Assembly: GCA_944472155.2 (NCBI GenBank)
Contig: OX235271.1
Coordinates: 101,941,256 to 102,005,255, forward strand
DNA: 64,000 bases
Source of the DNA: Trichobilharzia szidati
Lineage: Eukaryota > Platyhelminthes > Trematoda > Strigeidida > Schistosomatidae
Direction: 5' to 3'
Under the pieces are notes generated by a model, which did no database searches, was not told the origin of the DNA, and saw only the letters and a program-made list of their open reading frames with translations. Position 1 is the stretch's first letter. Each line of letters begins with the position of its first letter. A program made the translations under genes and the position numbers. Below, piece by piece: positions 24,690-35,789 of this stretch.

Positions 24690-24990
24690 TTGAAGTTATT
24701 TTGATTTGACACTAGTAACTAGTGTGATGCGTCTAGTCCTCTCTTTGGTGCAGACTGAATTCTATCAGTCAGGTTGTAATGTGGCCACCATTCTAGGTAG
24801 CTCGCTATCACGGTGTACATTGTTTGTGATGATATTAGATGGTTGGAGGCAATCGGCCACAGGAAGCCTTGGAACTAGGTTTCGTGCTAGTTGGCACTCT
24901 TCAGCAAGGCGTATCTGCAACCTTGAAGGAACTCATGTCCCTTCTGAGATTCGAACCCGCGTCACCCAGTCCTGCAGGAGGTCGATCGCG
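24690..24990 (-). mobile_element. SINE-3, copy 1 (tRNA-derived, hammerhead-bearing)
   Basis: On the minus strand, a B-box-like GCGGGTTCGAATCTC (24951-24965 region) follows a tRNA anticodon-side fragment that lacks the A box, so the head is 5'-truncated. Next comes the hammerhead-like segment (24866-24910) and a body with GATTGCCTCCAACCATCTAA. The body ends near 24700 in TTACTAGTGTCAAATC. The body recurs without its head at 46955-47130. It lies head-to-head with copy 2. Confidence 0.8.
24866..24910 (-). ncRNA. hammerhead ribozyme-like motif in SINE-3 copy 1
   Basis: Read on the minus strand: helix I strand GCCTTG; core CTGAAGA (the consensus CUGANGA with A at the variable position 7); helix II GTGC-CAACTA-GCAC; core GAA; short helix III ACC-TA-GTT; cleavage-site C; helix I partner CAAGGC. 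Helix I (6 bp) and helix II (4 bp) are perfect and the core is complete. Helix III has one C-U mismatch and the triplet is UUC. Tiny helix III is typical of schistosome hammerheads. Cleavage activity is untested. Confidence 0.7.
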
Positions 24991-25160
24991 AGACCGAATA
25001 GCTCAGTGGTAACGTCTCTGACTGCAGCACTGGGTGACGCGGGTTCGAATCTCAGAAGGGACATGAGTTCCTTCAAGGTTGCAGATACGCCTTGCTGACT
25101 GGTGAGTGCCAACTAGCACGAAACCTAGGTCCAAGGCTTCTTGAAGTTAGTTGTGTATTT
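24991..25160 (+). mobile_element. SINE-3, copy 2 (tRNA head plus hammerhead)
   Basis: The tRNA-like head at 24992-25063 has an A box (TAGCTCAGTGGTAACG), the segment CTGACTGCAG resembling a tRNA-Cys anticodon arm, and a B box (GCGGGTTCGAATCTC). It is not a tRNA gene because the acceptor stem does not close. A hammerhead-like segment follows at 25089-25137. Homology to copy 1 stops near 25150, so the 3' body is missing. The two copies form an inverted repeat with roughly 115-bp arms. Confidence 0.8.
25089..25137 (+). ncRNA. hammerhead ribozyme-like motif in SINE-3 copy 2
   Basis: Helix I GCCTTG/CAAGGC is perfect, helix II GTGC-CAACTA-GCAC is perfect, helix III ACC-TA-GGT is perfect, and the triplet GUC precedes the cleavage point. 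The first core strand is CTGACTGGTGA, four bases longer than CUGANGA, so the core is disrupted in this copy. It is complementary in its faults to copy 1, which has the core but a flawed helix III. Confidence 0.65.
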
Positions 25161-25164
25161 TTGT

Positions 25165-26715
25165 ATTTACAGCGAATTATATCATTTTTAGATTCTTAGC
25201 AGCTGATGAAAATCCGTGAAATAAAAATTGAGCTCTTTTTGTCTCGGAAATATGTTCGTCCTCGCTTTGTTCAAACTTTCCGTAGCAGTAATTTTGTCTA
25301 TCATGACTCCTTGACTAACTGACAGATCGACCTAGTAGAATGTTGTACAGAACTGCATCATTTGAATCCAGCAGAAAAAATGGAGAAAAAAGAAATATAA
25401 AACTGCTCTTATAGGCTAATATAAGTGCACGAGAAGGGGAACAATCAACTGAAGATTAGTTAAATACCTAGAATTTCCAATAAAAGGGAAATGGTGAATA
25501 CATCTGTGATAGTGAACATAATTTTGTGATATGGCATACTAAGTCTTCAAATTCTGATTTTTGTTATCTTGAGAATACAAAGTGGCAAAATTATAACTCT
25601 GTATATGATATTAGCTAACAAGTACTGACTTCGGGTATTTGTGTTCATTTTGTCCTGCAAATTCGTTCCTTCTCTCTTTTTCAAATCAGTTAGTGTTTTG
25701 ATACTGAGTGCTTATGTACTAGGTCAATTTTCTGTCAAGGTTAGTCTTATTTTTCATTATTTAGCTCTTTTATTCGGAATTAATCCTGTATCAGTGCGCT
25801 AAAATGTAATGAAACTACGTTTAAGTGAAGGTTTCGTCGCTTGATTGATAGCCTCTTCAGTAGAGTTGCTCAAATTTTTAATAAAATCTAGAATATTTAT
25901 TGAAATGAAATGAGCATGTGTGTGATTTACGGATTAGGCGATATTTTGTTTTATCTGACTGAAAATGTTTAATTATCTTATTTTTATTTTCATATGTAAA
26001 TGGAAAATCCTCGAATATTAACAGTCTTTTATATTTATGAATATGTAATGCTTATATATATCATATTCTAGTATGTTATTGCTCTTTGGATTTCAAATTT
26101 TCTCGCAGACTTCCTGACATCAGTCAAGGTACCATGTATATTATAACTTTGTGAAAAAGTGCATTTAATTTTTGATAGTAAAGTTACTGGATGACTTATG
26201 AGTGATAGTAATTCCATTTTGGGTTAGCATCTGAAGTGGCTATTTTGAGAAGTTTGGAATTTCACATATATAAGTTATTAGTCATTCAACAGTCTTATAT
26301 AGTGTTAAGAATCCTTTACATTTCCCAAATGAGGTTTTCGTCTCTTTTGGACAGTGACTTGAACCTAAATACAAACTATGAAGGCCAAATAAAATGAAGT
26401 TCATCTGGTAAGATGAACACAAAAAAAAAGATAAAATTCTGTCTACAGAACTGTTCTGGGTGTTCAGACAAGCAGTATCTCAAAAATACAGCTTAAGAAC
26501 AGAGAAAAAACGACTTCATTAATAATGGTCAGTAAAAACCAAACTGAAAAAATGATCACTTAAAGGGAACACAGGTACTTAAACGACAAAATATTACTTC
26601 GGATATACGTCTAATTCCTCGCCAGCGAAATCCAAGGATCAAAGAGCAACAAGTTCTCCAACCCGGTCCAAATCTAAGTTTTGTATCTTGCATAGTATAT
26701 ATTGAAAAACATATT
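25165..26715. other. no recognised feature
   Basis: AT-rich, no coding signature. A segment at 25828-25872 (minus) shows CTGAAGA and CGACGAAAC in the order of a PLE-type hammerhead, but helices II and III do not close. Confidence 0.45.
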
Positions 26716-26719
26716 TATT

Positions 26720-27430
26720 CATGAATGGCGACATATCACCGTTTAAATGTTTGGCGTGGACTGGTCCCACAACAAGTACCAATCACTACCTGCGACAGAA
26801 ATTTGAAAGAGGTTACTTCCTTAACTTATCTACGAAGCATCGTTTCAACTACAGGCAATAGCACGGATGAGGGTGTCAAAACCAGAATCGGGAAGGTAAG
26901 ATACACCTTCATCAATCTGAAATCGGTTTGGAAATATTCTACACTAAACATAAAGAGTGAAATCCGGATTTTAAACACAAACATGATGCCAGTTCTTCGG
27001 TGTGAGTCATAAACGTGGAACGTGACGAAAAGCCTTTCCATCAGGCTTCAGACTTTCATCAACAACTGCCCCTTTCACTCCATACTGAAGATCAGGTGTC
27101 CAGAAAGGATAAGCAACAAGGAACTCTGAGAGCGAACCGACCAACGAGCTGATCAACAAATATTCCAAAGGAAGTGGAAATGGATTGGACACTTACACTG
27201 AGGAGACCGTTGGGTGACATCACGCGTCAGGCCCACAAGTGGAAGCCAATTAGGAAACGATGAGTTGATTCACCCTCCGACACTGACATGAAGGAGATTG
27301 TGTGAGGCGGAGATAAAATTCTATGAACAATCGTGGGCTCAGCTGGAGAGGACTTCGGAGAATAGAACAAGATGGAGGTGTGCTACTGAAGCCCTATATT
27401 CCACCCTGAACCCATGGGAATAATGATATG
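26720..27430 (+). mobile_element. LINE-B, 5'-truncated copy
   Basis: Plus-strand fragments: RNLKEVTSLTYLRSIVSTTG, then VKTRIGKVRYTFINLKSVWK, then FINNC and ILKIRCPERISNKEL, then QRKWKWIGHLH. The 3' end is ctactgaagccctatattcc near 27405. The copy begins close to the CAA tract found in other copies. It is more diverged than the 61414 copy. Confidence 0.83.
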
Positions 27431-27930
27431 GATGAGTCGTAAGGGGAGTTGTGTCCTTCAAGCTGTCTTCTCACTCTATTTCAATTTTGGAAAAAAAGTC
27501 TACTTAAGTCATACACCACTGTTGTCAGTATTACGAAACGCATTTTTATGGGAAATTAGTCTTTTCGTCTCATGATTAAGCGCTGAACAACATTGAATTT
27601 CTGAAAGAATCCTTTGAATATTATTTTGTGGGGCTGGATATTTCATGTACATTTTAAGCTACTTGTAAGTAGTGTAATTTAAAATGGAAAATTTGAATAA
27701 ATTAGTACATATCATCAACTTTTAAACAGACTCAGTGTATTAGGGGAGTGTCCTGCATTACCGCAATATATTTTGAACAGTCTGATCACGCACTTACTTG
27801 GAATACATAATTATATAAAAGTTAACGAGATATTCTAGGTAGCAAATGAGATCGATAGGGATTAAGATAAGTGGTTCTTTAACTAATAGCAATCAATACA
27901 TGTGTCACAGTGACAGAGTGGTCAATGAGA
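27430..27930. other. no recognised feature
   Basis: Non-coding sequence between LINE-B and SINE-1; nothing identified. Confidence 0.5.
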
Positions 27931-28095
27931 CTGCCTCATAACTTGAAGCTTTGGGGTCTGATTTCAGGTGAGGTTATGAGTGTGAACTTCTGAAGAGTTC
28001 AAAATTGGTATGGAACAGCTGTTCAGCACTCTCTGGTCATCAATGATTCTCTAACTAATGTTAATTCGTGACATGAAATAAAAATCTCAGATAAA
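27930..28095 (+). mobile_element. SINE-1 relic with hammerhead-like remnant
   Basis: The tRNA-like head (CAGAGTGGTCAATGAGACTG, 27925-27944) and a degraded B-box side are followed by the core CTGAAGA at 27990-27996. The GAA of the second core strand has become GGA, then ACAGCTGTTCAGCAC. The tail GATTCTCTAACTAATGTTAA matches other SINE-1 copies. The ribozyme motif is dead. Confidence 0.65.
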
Positions 28096-28099
28096 ATAA

Positions 28100-28455
28100 A
28101 AACAGTGGGATTAATATCCCCGTAATCCCTTGGACGTAGAATGGACGTTTCATATTATAGAGAAGATGCTAAGTGTGTGTTCACCTTTTGCGTTTAAGGC
28201 TACAAAAAACATAAGTGTATGTCCAAGATATGTTCAGAGATACCTACCGAACCCCCTATCATCTAACATCAGTTCAGAGTGCACCAATATGATGAATAGT
28301 GTAGCCTGGTGGTAGGATTCTCTCATGAATAAGGACTCGCTAACATAACCAGAATTAATTAGCAGTGAATACAAGAATTCACAGAATATCTATACTTATA
28401 TGAAATACATTTTCTAATCACCTTATCCAAGATTCCTTTGGATTAATGAAAACAA
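28100..28455. other. no recognised feature
   Basis: Nothing identified beyond AT-rich non-coding sequence. Confidence 0.5.
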
Positions 28456-28459
28456 ACCA

Positions 28460-29990
28460 CGTAGTTCAGCGAAGAGTCTCTTTTTGGCGAATTCATTTTT
28501 TTAGCTGTACAATCACAAATATATATAAGTTATTTTATATTTATGTGCACATTAAGTTTGTCAAACAAAAGTATAACTGGTTAAGGTTATTTTAACTAAA
28601 CAGGTGAGAATTAGTAAGTTTTGGGTAGAGTTACGTAATATAAAAACGGTCAAGAAAATTAGGTGTTAATGAAACTACTGTAGTAACAAAGGTGGTGAGT
28701 TGTCGCGAACAGTTGTTAAAAGAAGTTATGTAATAATATGAATAGTTTGATGATTGAGTTGTACTCAGAATACACATAGGAACAAAGTAGAGAATACAAA
28801 ATTACACAAGAGTTCTAAATGAATACAAGAATTATAAGCAATTAAAGAAACAGTCAAACAAACAAAATTAAGTCATCAAAAATCAACAAAGTTGTTACCA
28901 TGATAATAGAAGTGGTTGAGTATGCATAGCTTCGATTTTTCTATGTGAGTGGCCAGGGCTTCAGCGACACAAAAAAGATGAAACCGTATTGCCTTTGGTA
29001 GGTTATTCTTGACTCTGTAGATTACTTTGAAGGAGGCGTTTGTTGAGATGGAATGATCAGTGTTAACCAGGTGTTCAAATATCGCACTCCTTATAGCACC
29101 ACTTTTGCCTTTTCGCAATCATGCTGGATAGTCTTCTTGAATCCTCTTAGACAGGATATGCGTCGAACGACCGATGTATCTGGCTCCACAGATGTGGGAT
29201 CTTATCCTTGAGGCTTCTGCAGATCAGTGGGCGACTGAAGAACATAGTGTTCTTAGCGTTGCTGCAAAGAATTTTCTTCTCAGAGATGATGTGATCCTAT
29301 TCTTGAGAATATCGCTTGTTAAATGTCCCTTGAAATCCAATTTCATGTAGAGTTTCTTTTTCAGTGCAAGTGAAGTTTCATTTCTCCAAATTCTTGGTTT
29401 GATATTTTTGTCAATGAATCTTAGTGGGTACCCACTTTGGATGAAGATTTCTCTCAAAAGATCTAATTCTGTTTCTAGAACATAGCGACTACAGATGCGT
29501 GGGATGTGATTGGCAAGGGATTTAATTAAATTCTGCTTCTGTTGAATGGATATCCAGCTATAGAAGCTTGTTAGTTGACCATTCCACGTAGGTTTTCTAT
29601 GGATCGATCTTCTTAGGCTCCCATCAGTTCTTCTTGTTAGTTCCACATCAAGAAACGGAATTTTTGACTCGTTTTCCATTTCAAGAGTGAATTTTATTGC
29701 TGAATGGCAACAGTTAAATGTCTTCAGCAGTAGATTGGGGTCATTGTTGTTGTCACGAATAATGAATATGTCATCTACGCATCTTTTATACAGTCGTAAA
29801 CTGTCAGTGCTGGGCTTTAGTCAACCCTTCTCGAGGCAATCTGATAGTAGTGGACCCAACGGATATCTAATTGCAATACCATTCTTATGTCTATAGATGG
29901 TGTCGCTGAAAGTGAACTGTATGTTCAGAGTACATCTCAGTAGTAGTTGAATAAAACAATGATGACCATCCCCCAAGCCAGTTTTATTTA
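28460..29990 (-). mobile_element. Penelope-like element, 5'-truncated, RT plus GIY-YIG
   Basis: Read on the minus strand. RT motif B relic IYRHKNGIAIRYPLGPLLSD (about 29895-29836) is followed by motif C KRCVDDIFIIRDNN (about 29785-29745). A 152-codon frame (29679-29224) starts ENESKIPFLDVELTRRTDGS. The GIY-YIG start GARYIGRSTHILSKRIQED (about 29190-29135) is followed by a tail frame (29118-28876) with IFEHLVNTDHSI and SFKVIYRVKNNLPKA. The 3' UTR reaches 28460. The GIY-YIG domain nicks target DNA and RT uses the nick. Stops at the frame joins make this copy inactive. Its 3' UTR is shared with the relic at 2090. Confidence 0.85.
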
Positions 29991-29999
29991 TATAACTCA

Positions 30000-32280
30000 G
30001 ATTATTAACACTGAATATGACAGCAGGATGAGAATTCTTATACTAGTTTTCAATGGTTTTTCACAAGGATTTCAGAATTCAGTTCAATAGAGAAATCATA
30101 CTTATTTTCAGTGTATAGCAAATTTTTATAATTCATCTCTGGTCCCTTTGTTGAAGATTTGTGATGTTGATTACTTTTCGGCGAGACACTGAAATAACTC
30201 TGTCATATATCTAAAGACAGACTCTATTACTTATAGTTATTCGTACTATAGTGCAGACAAATAAGAGGAAGTTAAGTTGAGATGAATACAAATACTTTTA
30301 ACTTGACTACTCATGAGTAGTATAAAAGTTTGTCAGAAGTTTTCCATAGATTCTCTGCTAACCTGGAATTGAAAACGAAGACAGACATTATTCTACCTAT
30401 ATAAATATTCTAATAGCAAAACAATAAATCACTTATTATTTTCTAACCCTTAAAACGCAATGGAATTTCGCCCTACTCTTATCTTCAACTTGCATATCCA
30501 ATGATGTTTGTGCTCTTATGAATTGCAGGACTGTGGGAACCTCTAATCCTGTGGAGTAACATCATATTTATTTGACGTCAAAGAATCTAATAATCAACAG
30601 CACTAGTCACTATGACTTATCCCGGTGTGAAACTACTTAGAAACAAAAAGTATTTATCCACAGAAAAAATTACTTTTCTCTCTATGGTTAACTGAATGTT
30701 GAACAGGTGTCTGATTCCCTTGAATTTTATCCGTATTCTGTGCTATAAGGTACTACTTATAACGCATAACTACTGTTTTCAATGGTGTTACTCGTCATTT
30801 CTACAAGAACACATATATATATATATATGCAGTAGAAGTTAGAAGGGAGTAAAGGAATGCTCTGTGTGTGTGTGCAGCGAAAAGTCATGTCAATTATCGT
30901 TACTGACACATAGTTAAATTGGATTAAAAGTTTACAAACACATACACACACACGCAGGCAGGCAAACACTATTTGTATAACACCCATTTTAACAATATCA
31001 ATTACTGTCGTTACTAATACTACATGCACCATTACTTTAGCTACTTGTAATCATTATCCGAAATAAATTCATCCATTTCTCTCCCTTTTTTATACATCCC
31101 CTTTGAAATACCCTACACACACACACACACAAATCTTTACAGGATGCAAGAGAAGTTACAATATTTATGGGGAAAAAGCACTCAACAGGGTGCTATATCC
31201 CGTATCCCGTAGTCTGATACAAAATAATAATAAGTTTTATTTTATTTCTCACATTGTCTATCAAAAACCAAACCACCTTAATGAGGCAGCTGTTGTGATC
31301 ATCATTTACAGTAATACATACTAATGATATATTTATTTGTGAGCATGTAAACGCTACCTTTTGATATAAATAATGCATTGAAATTATCTGCATTTTAAGG
31401 GTTAGTAACTAAAAAGTTACTGATCTAATTTTAGTGTGCCTAAAAGACTAAGAAGAACAACTACTACAACAACAAACAGTAGCAACACTGGAGAAAAAAC
31501 AATGTAATGGTAGGGTGGAGTGGATTGCACGAAACAGTGACTGATAGATGCTTTCAATTCGTGTAGGTCTTAGACAACAAACAACAGTAGGGGGAAAAAA
31601 CAGAAATGTATATATCATTCACCTAAATATATACGTAAAATGCAAACAACAGTTTTCATATAAAATGTAATCGAAAAATACAAATATCATATTTATTTAA
31701 ATTAAATCCGAAATTTTGAATTGAAATATTCATAATTATTTGAATTTTACAGCTTTAGGTGAACAAATAAAGTTGCTCTTGAAATGAATTCATCATTTGT
31801 AAATTACGTAGTCCCAGGTTAAAATCTGCTACAGTTTCTTTTAGGAACTAAAAATATTAGGATCAATGGAAGTTAAGAAAGCAAAAGAAATAGCATTATG
31901 TTGTATACCACTGACTGAAATGAGCACTTGTAAACCACTCACATCAATCAGTAGTGCTTGCTAAACAGATCCAAATAATCGAAACGCTGGACGGCTGTTT
32001 CGATCACCTAGAGACGAGTTTAGCGGAGGGCTGGACATAACTCAGAGACTTAATCCCAATTTATTATGATAATCTCTTTCCATGTTGTTTCTTGATAATT
32101 TTTTTGCTTAGAATTTGTTATTTATTTCAGCTAAACTGAACTGATTTAAAAGCGAATTTCGTTGCAAAGTTACATGGTCTAGTGGACCGACAAACGGTAG
32201 GAAGTTTTTGGTCACAACTGGCAACTTTTGAGTAATAAACAAGTAAGACTTTATATCAGGGGGTATTGCACAGCTGTTTG
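30000..32280. other. no gene seen; microsatellites
   Basis: AT-rich sequence with (AT)n at 30808-30827, (TG/CA)n near 30865-30876 and 30938-30952, and (AC)n at 31115-31130. No coding, tRNA or repeat-family signature recognised. Confidence 0.5.
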
Positions 32281-32400
32281 ATCATAGTTTAGGACTCTTT
32301 ATCCATCCACATCTACGATCTCACTGAGGATTGAACCCTGGAGCTTCATTTTTGAAGACCGTGCTCATTGCCTACTAAACCACTTGAGAAACCTATGAAT
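32255..32400 (-). mobile_element. SINE-1 relic
   Basis: The minus strand shows CTCAAGTGGTTTAGTAGGCA (A-box side), GGGTTCAATCCTCAGTGAG (B box), then AAAGAGTCC and AAACAGCTGTGCAATA at the position of the hammerhead. The order matches the complete copies at 45880 and 50075, but the core is eroded. Confidence 0.6.
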
Positions 32401-32589
32401 TTCAGTCTCTGTCAATTCGTGATGTAGCACTGCCATCAACTGATGTCTTTGATAAGCATCAACTTCACCTTGACCTGGTGGACCCCACTAGCCAGGACTT
32501 CTCAGTAAATCTTCAGTATATATATCCATTAGCCACCAATGGGCTGGAAACTGATATTTAGATTATGGGATTTTTGTAGGAATTTTGAT

Positions 32590-32762
32590 GTAGAAACAAA
32601 AATCAGTTAGAGATCATTTGACACCAGGGTACACTGGACTGGAGTGCTTGATGCTGAAGAGCTCCAAACAAAGACGAAGCAGCTGTCCTGTGCTCCCTGG
32701 TTTCCAATGGTCTCTAACTAGTGTTGGTCCGTGACGATATATATATATATATATATATATAT
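32590..32762 (+). mobile_element. SINE-1 copy with hammerhead-like motif and (AT)n tail
   Basis: The core CTGAAGA lies at 32654-32660. Then come a weakened helix II, core GAA, helix III GCAG/CTGT, a C at the cleavage position and a partial helix I partner. The tail TTTCCAATGGTCTCTAACTA leads straight into an (AT)n tract at 32737-32762. The core bases are present but helices I and II are poor, so activity is unlikely. Confidence 0.65.
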
Positions 32763-33314
32763 ACTCGACCACTTCAAGCTAGACGAATAGAGATGAAAAC
32801 AAGACATGCACAAATAAATAGTAAATAGAATAGTTAATTTAAAGTGCTTGCATTTATGTAACCCTCTTTGATGTTAACAAATTAGTTAATTGGTGTTTTC
32901 ATCAAAACTTTTTTTGCTACAAGTAAAGTAAATATCATTTAGGTATTATTAGAATTGTCCTTATTATACCAGTTAAACTTGTAGACATTTTATTCATTTG
33001 AATAATGCCATGACCATTTTGCCGGTGTCTCTTAAATTAAAATAACTCCTGTCTTTTCTCCTTGACTTTCTAAAGGTTTCCTGAATAATTATACTGCATC
33101 GTGCAAATTCCTCCGAAATTCATTCACTTCTCGTAAAAATACTAACTTTCTCGAAAATTTCAAAATGAGTTCCACACCAATACATGTTTATTACAATAAG
33201 AGAAGAAGGTCGTGGCCTTAAACTTTGTGCTTACTGGCATTCATCATGACAGCGTACATTTAACCACGAATGAATTGCTGTCTCCTCGTAAATGTGAACC
33301 TGAATTATCTATAT

Positions 33315-33471
33315 TTAATTGGTGGATGATGACTAGCAGTGGAATCCAGGATGCGCATTTCGTCCAATTTGGGACTCGTCATCTGGATATACTTGTATTC
33401 CCCAGTGAGTGATGATGTTCCCACCGAGGCTCGATCCTGGATTCCACTGCTAGTCACCATCCACCAATTAA
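33315..33471 (-). repeat. SM-alpha-like unit bounded by 37-bp inverted repeats
   Basis: Arms at 33315-33351 and 33435-33471 are reverse complements with one mismatch (36/37). They enclose 83 bp with a B-box-like GGATCGAGCCTC (right arm side) and a hammerhead-like segment at 33343-33390. The segment closely resembles the SM-alpha satellite of Schistosoma mansoni, an established carrier of hammerhead ribozymes (GTCCCAAAT, GACGAAATGCGC, CCTGGATTCCAC). Confidence 0.75.
33343..33390 (-). ncRNA. hammerhead-like motif, SM-alpha type, C3 changed to A
   Basis: Minus strand: ATCCAG (helix I), ATGACGA (core, CUGAUGA expected), GTCCCAAATTGGAC (helix II), GAA, ATGCGCAT (self-complementary helix III), C (cleavage), CTGGAT (helix I partner). 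All three helices can form. The core differs at C3 (A) and the tolerant position 7 (C). Loss of the C3-G8 pair should abolish cleavage. Confidence 0.7.
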
Positions 33472-33479
33472 ATTCTCAT

Positions 33480-34365
33480 TACATGCCCAGACATCGTTGA
33501 AGCGTCTGCACAAGAAGCCGAAATGTCAACCTGAGACCGAGCACTTCGGTCAAATCAATCGACGGGAAAATCTGAAATTCAACTGAATCATATAGTTTTG
33601 CATTCATAGATGTCAACACTAAGCTACTCAGGTTCCACTGCATAACATCTTACTGAATTTGGTTAATAAGCCCTGAGACCTAGATACACGACTGGATTGA
33701 TTACAATATGATAAACAGTAAGACAATTAAATTCCAAGCGTGCATAGGATTCTATCAAACAAATGTGTAGTGAGAGCAGTGAGTTAGGTAACTTGAAAGT
33801 ATCATTCCTTTTCCTCAGTGTTATATATCTCAATTCCATTGGTAGGAAAACATGAACATTTGATTTTTTTTTAATGATTGACAAGCATTAAAACAAAGGT
33901 ACAACTAGAAACTTTGATAAATTTATCATTTACATTCTGAGCTAGAAACATTTTCTGTTATTTTAAGTGTCTTTCCCTTAGTGCTAAAGTAAAATAGGAT
34001 AGAGGAATGCAAGCTGATCGGCTCTGATGGTAATCGAACTTGTTTGCTTACTTTACATCGAAGTTTATTGGTTAACGCGTATCATGTAAGACATTAATAT
34101 TAGCAATAGAAATAACAGCTGACATAGTAATTTGTGATTATCTTTGGTCGAATATAAGTACAGATGCATATGATTCATACATTTAGACAATTCAGAAAAA
34201 TAATATTGTGGAAATAGATTTCCTTCATTTGGAGAGGATTTGTAGCGTCAGCGAATTTTAAAATAGTTTTCAATGTATGCTGATAAAGTCTGAAGAGCTG
34301 TTAGAAACCAAAAAGTAATAAACTCTCCAGTGACAGAATGATACTTAGCTCTGCACGAAACTGTG
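33480..34365. other. no gene; short shared segment
   Basis: 33505-33570 resembles 40150-40220 and contains a hairpin, GACCGA-GCACT-TCGGTC (33535-33551). Otherwise AT-rich, nothing recognised. A weak B-box-like AAGTTCGATTACC lies near 34020-34035 (minus). Confidence 0.4.
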
Positions 34366-34369
34366 GTTT

Positions 34370-34440
34370 AGGTTTTTGTGGGTTTATAGATGCCTGCTTC
34401 AGAAGAGTCCCAAGTTAGGACGAAAGAGGTGTTTATTCTT
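34370..34440 (+). repeat. SINE-1 hammerhead fragment, eroded
   Basis: CAGAAGAGTCCCAAGTTAGG then ACGAAAGAGGTGT matches the SINE-1 hammerhead block, with U4 changed to A and helix III lost. No tRNA head is attached. Confidence 0.55.
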
Positions 34441-34444
34441 TTAT

Positions 34445-35785
34445 GGTTTGTCATAAAATTCTCTGTTTAGTGTTGACTTGTGTTTAAGACAACCTTGAAA
34501 CAATAATTACTGAAACCTTCGTCTTGAAATCGTTTACTTATATGTTCTTAGTGAAACGGTGGAAATAATAAATAATGACTGTACATAATCATCATTATTA
34601 TTTGGTTTGCTCTTAAAAATAATGCTCAATACGATTTAACTGACAAAGTAATCGGTGTTCAGATGTTGTAAACATTTCATATTGAAATACACTCACTGTA
34701 CATGGAATAGACGCTTCACTATAACTTGGGGATTAATCCTGTTACCTTCGGAGGAGAAAAACACCACCCTATGAAATCAGGTAAAGTCAGCTTAATATGT
34801 TTTTCTTGTGATGAATTAAGGCAAGTATGCGTTCATTTGGGATTTACGCAAACAATAACATATCGTAAACAGGCATAAGAATGTCACTACAAATTCAAAA
34901 GAGTTTCCTCAGAATCCTCATGAAATATTATCCTGGAAGGTATTCACAAGGATCCTATTCTCTTTACAATTGGCAACTCGTATGTTAACAAATTAAGTGA
35001 TTTCAAAAAATCTGGGGATTTTGTATTACTCTGTGAGAATATTAAAATAGCAATTAGTCTTTCAAAAAATCTAAAATATGAGATATGCCTGATATAGTCC
35101 AGTTTTCGAATAATCTGAAAACCATTTTAGTTACCCAGTATCACTGCATACGAGCTCTTAAAAGTGTATGATCGATATTATTCAGTCTGACAAGTTGAGA
35201 ACTGATGAACTTGTCATGAATTTACATGTTACTCTAATGTTTACTATCCTATGTCTGTGTAGAGTGTAAACGAATGTTAATCTGATACAACCGGTGACAC
35301 AACTTAGTAGACTGCGAACTATACGAGCCTGATGCACCTACGAAAAGTACTCTGACCTCAACGTTGACTACAGCAAGAAGACCGTCGATACATGGATTTA
35401 AGAGAGAAGATGGACGGCTGATAAGACAAATTGAACTGTCTTAAATAATAGTCAAAACATTTTACAGTGATCCTGAATATGTAGGTTTAGATCTTCTGGA
35501 TAAACACTAAATTCATTGGTGAATAAGAAGAGTTGATAACTAATGATAGCTCAGACATCACACATAGTGGAAAATACAAAAAGTTGTGAATGCGCGATAA
35601 CTGCAGAGTGTATTTATTTTAAGCTGGTAGACAAACACTAGGCTAAACTAAGAGGTTTGTAACACGTCCGTCTCATATGAAGTAAAATGAGTGTGTACAA
35701 CAAAATAAGCACCTCTTTTTTTTGGGCCATTTTGAAATCGTAATGCCTGGGATCTTTTGTGACTCCATCGTTTGCTAAGTAGAAA
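34445..35785. other. no recognised feature
   Basis: AT-rich non-coding sequence; nothing identified. Confidence 0.5.
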
Positions 35786-35789
35786 CTCC

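Noticed and set aside
24992..25063. tRNA gene (Cys-like)
   Set aside because: A and B boxes are good, but the acceptor stem does not close and a SINE body follows.
25828..25872. Hammerhead on the minus strand
   Set aside because: CTGAAGA and GACGAAAC are present, but helix II has a bulge and no helix III with a cleavage triplet can be formed.
33212..33412. Coding sequence
   Set aside because: It is the antisense reading of an SM-alpha-like unit.
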